From contig JAUYSF010000125.1 in assembly GCA_030696435.1 (NCBI GenBank), positions 1-11,452 of the forward strand: a DNA stretch of 11,452 nt. Reading direction: 5' to 3'. The position numbers and the translations under genes were made by a program. Of this stretch, positions 1 to 5,426 are shown piece after piece. The first letter of the stretch is position 1; the number at the start of each line of letters is the position of its first letter. The DNA is from Desulfoprunum sp. GTDB taxonomy: Bacteria; Desulfobacterota; Desulfobulbia; Desulfobulbales; Desulfocapsaceae. Under the pieces are notes generated by a model. That model did no database searches, was not told the origin of the DNA, and worked only from the letters and a program-made list of their open reading frames with translations.

Positions 1-32
1 CAAGGACTTTTTTTAATCTTTCCCTTACTCAT
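1..32 (-). CDS. Start of an unidentified gene, cut by the left edge
   Basis: An ATG at 32-30 on the minus strand opens a frame reading MSKGKIKKSP to the window edge, without a stop. It lies 37 bp downstream of the TPR gene on the same strand, so it could be the next gene of that operon. The upstream purine-rich stretch is weak as a ribosome binding site: a GAG about 6 nt before the ATG and a GGGG further off. Only ten full codons are visible, so no family can be assigned and the call rests on position and the ATG alone. Confidence 0.3.
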   Translation of the reverse strand, partial: MSKGKIKKSP

Positions 33-69
33 ACAAAACTCGCTTTCCCCTGTTTTCCAGTGCTAAGGC

Positions 70-699
70 TCAAACCAGTTTTTCCTTCAGCCGTGCTGCA
101 AAGTTCGGATCAACGGAATAACCCAACTCTTTCGCTTTCTCCAAATGCCTGGAAGCAGTTGCATATTCGCCACTGAAGTAGAGAGCGACTGCCAAATTAT
201 TATGACCAAGAGGCGAATCAGGGTCTAATTCCAACCCTTTACGGGCAGCTGCCAAGGCCCTTTGGTCATCGCCTTTCATGGTAAGGAGCGACGTGAGATT
301 CATCCAGACAGTAGCCAGTTTGGGATCGAACTGACTGGCTTTTTCATATGCCTCCAAGGCTTTTTCTAACTCACTGCGTTGCTGCCAGATGAGTCCAAGA
401 TTTGCATAGGCCTGGGCACCTTCGGGATGGACAGAAATGGCCTTTTCATTAAGTTCCTGGGCCTTGTCAAGGTCACCTCGGCCAAAATGGATGGCCCCCA
501 GGTTAATCATAGCATCACCGTTGAGCGGATCTATCTCCACCGCCTTTTCGAGTGCCTTTATCGCCTCCTCAGCTCTCCCAGCCTTCATATATACCAAGCC
601 CAGGTGATGAAATGCAGTCACCGACTGGGGGTTTTCCAGACATTTTTTCTCAAGTTCAGCTATTACGTTTGGCAAATTTTCCTGCAACTGTTCTGACAT
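70..699 (-). CDS. Tetratricopeptide repeat (TPR) protein, five tandem repeats
   Basis: A 209-residue protein made almost wholly of TPRs. Five consecutive 34-residue units occupy residues 25-58, 59-92, 93-126, 127-160 and 161-194. Each has the TPR pattern (small/aromatic residues such as the NLG in helix A, A-x-x-x-(F/L/Y)-E-K-A in helix B) and all but the last end in a DP or HP turn; the last ends in GY. A short helical N-cap (1-24) and a Lys-rich C-cap (195-209) flank them. There is no signal peptide or membrane segment, so it is probably a cytoplasmic scaffold or chaperone-like partner; the ligand cannot be read from sequence. The ATG at 699 is chosen because GAGGA at 705-709 sits 5 nt upstream; the in-frame TTG at 711 overlaps that site and is unlikely. 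The gene is followed closely by another minus-strand start at 32. Confidence 0.9.
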   Translation of the reverse strand: MSEQLQENLPNVIAELEKKCLENPQSVTAFHHLGLVYMKAGRAEEAIKALEKAVEIDPLNGDAMINLGAIHFGRGDLDKAQELNEKAISVHPEGAQAYANLGLIWQQRSELEKALEAYEKASQFDPKLATVWMNLTSLLTMKGDDQRALAAARKGLELDPDSPLGHNNLAVALYFSGEYATASRHLEKAKELGYSVDPNFAARLKEKLV

Positions 700-817
700 G
701 ATTATCCTCAATATTCGTGTTCAACTGATCAATCACTCATCCGGAGGCATCGGCCTTCATCCGGCTATAATCTACTCGATGAGATAATATATCCCTCCAC
801 AGCAGCCCTGCACAGTG

Positions 818-844
818 GAAAAATAATACGCCTTCCTGCGGGCG
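818..844 (-). terminator. Weak possible terminator after ribF
   Basis: Read on the minus strand, a short GC stem (GGCG at 841-844 paired with CGCC at 829-832, 8-nt loop) is followed by the T-rich run TATTATTTTT (828-819). The stem has only four pairs, so it may be inefficient. It lies about 80 bp past the ribF stop and before the TPR gene, where a ribF transcript might end. No convincing promoter for the TPR gene was found in 700-925, so readthrough from ribF remains possible. Confidence 0.3.
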
Positions 845-925
845 CCTACACTATAGACACCTTCAGCTCACTTGCAAGGAGAAAATAATCCCCAAATCGC
901 TCTCAGAAAGGAAAGATAGAAAGCT

Positions 926-1897
926 CTACAAGCGGTAATTTTCAGTGCATGAAAGCAGCAACTCTTTCTGCTGTTCAGCAAGCGTCTGCTTCGCTAACAG
1001 CACGTCCAAGCCGATCTGAGTGGCCAAATTCTCAACGCTCGAGAATCTCTTCTCACTCCGTAAAAATTTCAACAGGTTCACCTTGATTGGTTTTCCGTAT
1101 ATATCTTGGTTGAAATCGAAAATATGGGTCTCAGCAACCAGATCCTGTTCACCGAATGTAGGATTACGGCCTATATTTAAGACACCACCGTAACATTTGC
1201 CTTCACAGATGACCTGCGATACATACACCCCGTGTCGTGGTACAAGATCCTCCGGGTCGACCCTCAGATTAGCCGTTGGATAGCCAACCTCCTTGCCACC
1301 ACGCTGCTTTCCGATCTGCACTTCGCCTCGTATCTGATAAGGACGGCCGAGGAGTTTTCTCGCTTCGTCCATCAAGCCCTCAGCGACAAGCTGCCTGATT
1401 TTAGAGGAACTCACCAGCACATTATCCAGATAAAATGCCTCCACAACCGAGACGGGAAATCCTTTTCTTTCTCCCTGCCGCCTGAGAAAGTTGATATCTC
1501 CGGTTCTTCCTTTGCCGAAGGCATAATCATACCCGACTACCAGCTCTTTCACCCCGATACGCTGGATGAGAATGTCGTCGACAAAATGTTCCGCAGTCAT
1601 TGTGGCGAATTCCAGGGTAAAAGGGACAATGAGCAGTACCTCAAGCCCGGCCATCCTGATGAGCTCTATCTTCTGCTCGCAACTGGAAATAAGCTTTATC
1701 CCTCCGGGGCGGAGAATCCGCAAGGGGTGTGGTTCAAAGGTGACCGCCAGGCTCGTTCCCTGATGCCTATACGCTTTGTTGGCCACTTCTGCAAAGAGCT
1801 TCTGATGTCCAAGATGCACACCATCAAAATTACCGATGGTGACGCAGGCATAGGGGAACGGCTCATTTATGTCCTCAACCCTTCTATAAATCTTCAT
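926..1897 (-). CDS. ribF: Bifunctional riboflavin kinase / FMN adenylyltransferase
   Basis: RibF converts riboflavin to FMN and then to FAD, using ATP in both steps, in the cytoplasm. The 323-residue protein has both expected domains. The N-terminal adenylyltransferase domain carries the nucleotidyltransferase motif GNFDGVHLGH at 22-31, GYDYAFGKGRTGD at 122-134 and SSSKIR at 163-168. The C-terminal kinase domain carries the PTAN motif at 207-210 (Mg/ATP site) and ETHIFDFNQDIYG starting at E256, the family's catalytic glutamate region. The length is normal. The ATG at 1897 gives the usual family N-terminus; the frame extends to a TTG at 1951, but that adds 18 Lys-rich residues with no family counterpart and overlaps the tRNA promoter. 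The ribosome binding site is weak (GAG about 4 nt before the ATG). The gene is divergent from tRNA-Leu; no RFN riboswitch is visible upstream. Confidence 0.97.
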   Translation of the reverse strand: MKIYRRVEDINEPFPYACVTIGNFDGVHLGHQKLFAEVANKAYRHQGTSLAVTFEPHPLRILRPGGIKLISSCEQKIELIRMAGLEVLLIVPFTLEFATMTAEHFVDDILIQRIGVKELVVGYDYAFGKGRTGDINFLRRQGERKGFPVSVVEAFYLDNVLVSSSKIRQLVAEGLMDEARKLLGRPYQIRGEVQIGKQRGGKEVGYPTANLRVDPEDLVPRHGVYVSQVICEGKCYGGVLNIGRNPTFGEQDLVAETHIFDFNQDIYGKPIKVNLLKFLRSEKRFSSVENLATQIGLDVLLAKQTLAEQQKELLLSCTENYRL

Positions 1898-1944
1898 ATT
1901 CTCAGAGACAGTTTTCCTTTTTTTCTTCTCAACACAAGAAAGTC

Positions 1945-1973
1945 TTGACAAAAGCAGGCCCAGGAAGCATATT
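1945..1973 (+). promoter_or_regulatory. Sigma70-type promoter of tRNA-Leu
   Basis: A perfect -35 hexamer TTGACA (1945-1950), a 17-bp spacer and CATATT (1968-1973, 4 of 6 to TATAAT) place the transcription start near 1980, just before the mature tRNA 5' end at 1984. The spacing and placement are as expected for a monocistronic tRNA gene. The -35 box overlaps the alternative upstream TTG of ribF, which supports the shorter ribF start. Confidence 0.75.
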
Positions 1974-1983
1974 CAACCCCGTT

Positions 1984-2070
1984 GCCGAAGTGGCGGAATT
2001 GGTAGACGCGCTAGGTTCAGGGTCTAGTGGGGGTATCCTCGTGGAAGTTCGAGTCTTCTCTTCGGCACCA
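1984..2070 (+). tRNA. tRNA-Leu (anticodon CAG)
   Basis: An 87-nt class II tRNA. The acceptor strands are GCCGAAG (1984-1990) and CTTCGGC (2060-2066), followed by discriminator A2067 and a genomically encoded CCA (2068-2070). The anticodon stem CTAGG/TCTAG (2011-2015/2023-2027) encloses the loop TTCAGGG with anticodon CAG at 2018-2020, reading CUG. A long variable arm (about 2028-2042) is typical of tRNA-Leu. The T arm is GGAAG/CTTCT around TTCGAGT (2048-2054). It is a single gene with its own promoter and terminator. Confidence 0.97.
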
Positions 2071-2080
2071 AATTGCTCAA

Positions 2081-2114
2081 GGGCTGCAGTCTTTAAGATT
2101 GCAGCCCTTTTTTT
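2081..2114 (+). terminator. Rho-independent terminator of tRNA-Leu
   Basis: The inverted repeat GGGCTGCA (2081-2088) / TGCAGCCC (2100-2107), which can be extended inward by G-T and A-T pairs, is followed directly by seven T residues (2108-2114). It starts 10 nt after the tRNA 3' end: a textbook intrinsic terminator. Confidence 0.93.
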
Positions 2115-2161
2115 ATTTCGGGGCACAGCCCGTGCCGACTAAGCAACCTGCAGTAACAGGA

Positions 2162-2199
2162 GCCTGTATAGCACGAATTGGCAATTCGCGCAATCAGGC
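2162..2199. repeat. Nested palindrome in the tRNA-Leu/pckG intergenic region
   Basis: The core CGAATTG (2174-2180) and CAATTCG (2182-2188) form a perfect inverted repeat around a single G (2181). Outside it, GCCTG (2162-2166) pairs with CAGGC (2195-2199), leaving an interior loop of 7 and 6 nt. No T-tract follows, so it is not an evident terminator. It could be an operator or a small folded RNA; its function is unknown. Confidence 0.5.
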
Positions 2200-2273
2200 C
2201 TTCTTCCGCACCAGAACCAAAACAGTGGTCACCGGTTGCCATTATTCGTAACAAGCTCCTTTGTATCATCAGC

Positions 2274-2574
2274 CTAAAAGACAGCAGGGCTCCCGTCCAC
2301 CCAGATCTTTTCGAGGTAATCTTCAACGCTCTGCTTGATACTACCATCGTAAAATACCCGTAACTGTGGAATGCCTCTAATGACAGAAGGAAACCGGCCG
2401 TTGTTTTTCATGCCGCCCTGGAAAGAGCAACACTAGGCAATCCATGGCCGTTTTAACGAAATGTCAAACCTAATGCTATCTTGCAACGGCTGCACATCTC
2501 ACCTGCGGTTTCACACAGATTAAAGCAGTAAGAATAGCCATGAGAAACAATATCTTTCTGAAAGATTTCTTCCC
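2274..2574 (-). pseudogene. Possible decayed exported thioredoxin-like gene
   Basis: The minus strand shows two coding-like stretches in different frames. The upstream one, in a frame ending at the TAG at 2478-2476, reads KKSFRKILFLMAILTALICV and on to RCAA: basic residues, a hydrophobic core and a small-residue end, as in a signal peptide, but without a good start codon. Downstream, in a frame ending at the TAG at 2276-2274, is GIPQLRVFYDG followed by SIKQSVEDYLEKIW. This resembles the cis-proline (G-I-P) strand and C-terminal helix of a thioredoxin fold. A stop at 2435-2433 interrupts this second frame, and a frameshift separates the two parts. No intact CxxC motif is seen. The recognition is by pattern only; it may be chance. 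Confidence 0.28.
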
Positions 2575-2583
2575 ATCTATGCC

Positions 2584-2612
2584 TTGACTGGTGGCCTAAA
2601 ACAACCTATTAT
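2584..2612 (+). promoter_or_regulatory. Sigma70-type promoter of pckG
   Basis: TTGACT (2584-2589, 5 of 6 to the -35 consensus), a 17-bp spacer and TATTAT (2607-2612, 5 of 6 to the -10 consensus) predict a transcript start near 2619-2620. This gives a leader of nearly 80 nt before the pckG ATG. The leader contains the dyad at 2652-2673. Confidence 0.7.
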
Positions 2613-2651
2613 TGGAAAGTTTTTGGACAGGCTCTTCTCTCGATCTTTCTC

Positions 2652-2673
2652 GATTGATTACGCGCAATCAATC
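2652..2673. promoter_or_regulatory. 22-bp dyad in the pckG leader
   Basis: The arms GATTGATT (2652-2659) and AATCAATC (2666-2673) are perfect complements around ACGCGC; including the central CGCG, 10 of 11 pairs match. It sits about 32 bp after the predicted transcription start and 12 bp before the AAGGAG ribosome binding site. It may be a repressor operator acting downstream of the promoter or an RNA hairpin near the ribosome binding site. The sequence alone does not decide between these. Confidence 0.6.
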
Positions 2674-2697
2674 TACATTAATTTTAAGGAGTTAACA

Positions 2698-4653
2698 ATG
2701 CTTGAGCTCAAGAAAGGTGATGACATTCTTGCAGTTGTGGGTGACATAAAATCCCTTGCCACCGCTAAAGCGCTTATTGAAAAAAGACTGGATGCAACAA
2801 ACCGGGGCAAACTCGCGCAGATCAAAAACGAGGATGCTCTCATCAAAATCGCTAACGCCATTTCGATCTGCAATCCGGAAGGCATTTTCATCAATACCGG
2901 CAGCAGTGAAGATGTCCAGTGGATAAGGGATTATTCCCTCGAAAAAGGTGAAGAAAGAAAACTCGCTAAAGCTGGTCATACTATCCATTACGACCTGCCT
3001 GAAGATCAGGCCCGTCTAGTCAATCAGACCTATTATATCATCAACGAAGGCGAGAAGATGAGCTCGCTCGCCAAATCCATTCTGCGCTCAGAAGCCCTTG
3101 ACTATGTGAAGAAATTCATGAGCGGAATCATGGTCGACAAGATCATGATGATTGGCTTTTATAGCCGCGGTCCTGTCGGGGCCGAAGCAGCTCAGCCGGC
3201 AATCGAGATTTCATCCTCAGCCTACGTCCTTCATTCGGCAGAGCTCCTGTACCGAAATTGTTTTGCCAAATTTGATGACGAGGCCACCCGGACGGGGCTC
3301 TTCTATACCAACCTTCACGCCGAAGGCCTCAACAGACCGGAAGATGTGCCAAATGCCAGAATCTTTATGGACAGAAGCTGGATGACCACTTTTTCAACCT
3401 TCTGCACCTATGCCGGCAATACCTTGCTGCTGAAGAAAGGTAATCACCGCTTTACTGTCGATTATGTCACCTACTATAAAGTCGAAGAGCAGCTTTCAGA
3501 ACATATGTTTATCACCGGCCTCACAGGTCCCGGTGGACGCAAAACCTTCTTCGCCGGAGCCGCACCTTCCGGCTGCGGTAAGACAACCACCGCCATGGTT
3601 GGTACCGATTTTATCGGTGACGATCTTGCCCAAATGTGGATCGCAAAGGATGGTACATTGCGGGCCATCAATCCCGAGAAGGGAATCTTTGGCATTGTTG
3701 AAGATGTCAACCTTGAAGGCGACCCCTTCCTCATGGATTGTTTGCGCGGCGAAGGTACCGAAGTGATCTGGTCAAATGTACTTGTTGACGATGATGATGT
3801 TCCACACTGGGTCGGTCATGGAGAAGTTGCCCCGGAACGCGGCTCCAATTTTCTAGGAGAATGGTATGAGGGCAAGGTCGATCATCAGGGTAACGTGGTC
3901 CCCATGTCCCATAAAAATTCCCGATGCACTCTCTTGGCCTCAGCCATTGCCAACCATGCCACGCAGGTTTCCGAAGATCCTCAGGGAGCCCCGGTCAAAA
4001 TCATCACCTATTCAGGTCGTGACGCCAATACTATGCCACCGGTCTGGGTAGCAAGGACACCCGATGAAGGCGTGGTGATAGGAGCCTCCATTGTTTCAAA
4101 GGCCACGGCAACCGAAGTTGGTGCTACGGGTGTAAGTCGCCAGCCATGGGCCAACGCCCCATTCATCCCTGGTGCTCTAGCTGATTATATGGCTGCCCAG
4201 TTTAAGTTTTTCAATTCCTCTAAATTCAGCGAAGCGGGAAGACCGGTTATGGCCGGTTTGAACTATTTTCTGACCCATGAAAACAGAAACAGTACAGGAA
4301 AAGGCCTTCTCGGGGAGAAAAAAGACGTCAAGGCCTGGTTGAGCTGGCTTGAGTTATTCGCCCATGGGGATGTGGGGGGTATTCACACTCCCATTGGTAT
4401 CCTGCCTAAATACGGCGACCTGCAACCACTCTTTCAAGCTATTAAAAAAGAGTACCCTCAATCGCTTTACGATATGCAGTTTGCCCTGTATGTAGATAAA
4501 ATAATTGACCGCATTGATATGCAGCGAGCCGCCTACAGCAAAGAAGCTGACATTCCACAGCAGCTCTTTGAGATCTACAGCAGACAAAAGACCGAACTGA
4601 CCATTTTACGGGAAAAGTTCGGCCCTGTGGTAGCCATAGATTCTCTCAGCTGA
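2698..4653 (+). CDS. pckG: Phosphoenolpyruvate carboxykinase (GTP-type), divergent subfamily
   Basis: PckG interconverts oxaloacetate plus GTP with PEP, CO2 and GDP in the cytoplasm, linking the C4-acid pool to gluconeogenesis. The 651-residue protein shows the PEPCK signatures. YSRGPVG (155-161) and the following SSAYVLHS correspond to the substrate region of GTP-type enzymes. GNTLLLKK (240-247) and EHM (268-270) probably supply the Lys and His metal ligands. The P-loop GAAPSGCGKT (287-296) contains the reactive Cys293, GDDLA (307-311) is the kinase-2 motif with the metal-binding Asp, and NSR ends at R409. The P-loop reads PSGCGKT rather than the PSACGKT of animal and E. coli-era GTP enzymes, and the last ~200 residues diverge from the classical C-terminal lid region. 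GTP specificity is therefore family inference. The ATG at 2698 follows AAGGAG (2686-2691) with a 6-nt spacer; the frame extends upstream through the promoter, so longer starts are wrong. Confidence 0.9.
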   Translation: MLELKKGDDILAVVGDIKSLATAKALIEKRLDATNRGKLAQIKNEDALIKIANAISICNPEGIFINTGSSEDVQWIRDYSLEKGEERKLAKAGHTIHYDLPEDQARLVNQTYYIINEGEKMSSLAKSILRSEALDYVKKFMSGIMVDKIMMIGFYSRGPVGAEAAQPAIEISSSAYVLHSAELLYRNCFAKFDDEATRTGLFYTNLHAEGLNRPEDVPNARIFMDRSWMTTFSTFCTYAGNTLLLKKGNHRFTVDYVTYYKVEEQLSEHMFITGLTGPGGRKTFFAGAAPSGCGKTTTAMVGTDFIGDDLAQMWIAKDGTLRAINPEKGIFGIVEDVNLEGDPFLMDCLRGEGTEVIWSNVLVDDDDVPHWVGHGEVAPERGSNFLGEWYEGKVDHQGNVVPMSHKNSRCTLLASAIANHATQVSEDPQGAPVKIITYSGRDANTMPPVWVARTPDEGVVIGASIVSKATATEVGATGVSRQPWANAPFIPGALADYMAAQFKFFNSSKFSEAGRPVMAGLNYFLTHENRNSTGKGLLGEKKDVKAWLSWLELFAHGDVGGIHTPIGILPKYGDLQPLFQAIKKEYPQSLYDMQFALYVDKIIDRIDMQRAAYSKEADIPQQLFEIYSRQKTELTILREKFGPVVAIDSLS

Positions 4654-4665
4654 CCTTGATTTTTA

Positions 4666-4704
4666 CGGATTACCGTCTTCTCTCATGAGGGGGGCGGTAA
4701 TCCG
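4666..4704 (+). terminator. Strong hairpin after pckG, terminator-like without U-tract
   Basis: CGGATTACCG (4666-4675) pairs perfectly with CGGTAATCCG (4695-4704), and the interior can continue mainly by G-C and G-T pairs to a tiny loop. It lies 12 bp after the pckG stop, where a terminator is expected. The next bases (AGCATCCC) are not T-rich, so it may instead stabilise the mRNA 3' end. A run of nine T occurs only later, at 4766-4774. Confidence 0.5.
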
Positions 4705-5426
4705 AGCATCCCAACTCCTGCAGAAATTCTAGACATCTCCCTGTTTTATTCTCCATTTTCCACTGTTTTTTTTTGGGCAAAACAAGACTGCCGTTCTCTT
4801 CAGCGGATTGAACTTTTCGGCTACGCTATGCGACTGCTCGCTTGCCTTCGCGTTCTCATTTTGATTTAGAAACAGAATTACTCGTTTCGACCTTAAAATC
4901 TAATGAATCGTATGCCGAAGATGCGGAAACGATTTTTTATCTAATTTAAAATACATATTTGAAGGTAATTATTTACCATTTTATCTGTTTAAATTATACT
5001 TATTTACCTTGGTCGGTATTTTTTATTGAAGCGAAAATAGCTTGAAGAAATCAAATCATCCATTATTAATGGACCAAAAGAAATTGTGCCCCCATCTAAA
5101 TTGCCCTTGAGAGTGAACTCCTTGGTGGCCTGACTCCCAAAACCTCACCCTCACCCCGGCATTCTCTGACATCGGATCTATCGGCAAATGAAATGAATTC
5201 TCTTGCAGGCCCTTGATGACACCTCAAACCCTCCAGGTAAGATGTGGCTAATCGCGCAACAAAGAATTGATTTGCCTTCTGGCAGAGGAATACTTACTTT
5301 CTACTGGCCGCTCTGATTATCAATAATTTTCGGTAAAAAAATGAGTTCTTTATAGAGAATCCCGCTGTTTGGTCAACCTGTTCCGGTGACTTGACCATTA
5401 ACCATGACAAATTAGATTAGGAGAAA
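4705..5426. other. Long intergenic region before hflK with an AT-rich core
   Basis: About 720 bp without a supportable gene. It contains a T9 tract (4766-4774), dispersed repeat copy 1 (about 4802-4872) and a strongly AT-rich segment (about 4870-5080). Within that segment TTATTTACC occurs twice (4969-4977 and 5000-5008, 31 bp apart), with AAGGTAA (4962-4968) inverted to TTACCTT (5004-5010). A 15-bp palindrome centred on TCCATTATTAATGGA lies at 5059-5073. Close to hflK, GGTCAA (5371-5376) and TTGACC (5391-5396) form an inverted pair. No promoter for hflK could be chosen with confidence. Confidence 0.6.
4802..4872 (+). repeat. Dispersed repeat, copy 1 (short form)
   Basis: This segment matches 11277-11378 in the same orientation. 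The right part is identical over 26 nt (4834-4859 versus 11340-11365) and then continues with scattered C/T and A/G differences to about GAAA. The left part shares CGGCTACGCT and TGCG. Relative to copy 2 it lacks 33 nt after the left part. In one frame it reads FGYAMRLLACLRVLILI and then a stop at 4867-4869, matching copy 2 with 11 residues missing. Two copies in an 11-kb window suggest a family present many times in the genome, but this cannot be checked here. Confidence 0.8.

Larger units (their letters stand above)
2115..2583. other. Intergenic stretch between tRNA-Leu and pckG
   Basis: About 470 bp with no intact gene that I can support. It contains a small GGCAC/GTGCC stem (2122-2136), the nested palindrome at 2162-2199 and, on the minus strand, the probable thioredoxin-like gene remnant (2274-2574). 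Open frames here are short and lack ribosome binding sites. The pckG promoter begins right at its right edge. Confidence 0.6.

Noticed and set aside
738..765. Two CATCCGG direct repeats upstream of the TPR gene
   Set aside because: They are only 7 nt long with no symmetry or clear promoter nearby; chance is likely.
1232..1948. Long plus-strand open frame (238 codons) opposite ribF
   Set aside because: It lies wholly antisense to ribF, whose motifs are clear; its composition is that of a shadow frame and it has no ribosome binding site.
2584..2697. N-terminal extension of pckG starting at 2584
   Set aside because: The start would be the TTG of the -35 box itself. AAGGAG at 2686-2691 points to the ATG at 2698, and the extra residues have no family counterpart.
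5010..5140. Minus-strand 40-codon open frame with a protein-like look (NLDGGTISFGPLIMDD)
   Set aside because: It has no start codon, is bounded by stops, and I recognise no family; it is too short to separate from chance.
5391..5418. TTGACC plus TAGATT as an hflK promoter
   Set aside because: Transcription would begin at about the start codon, which conflicts with the clear AGGAG ribosome binding site that must be in the transcript.
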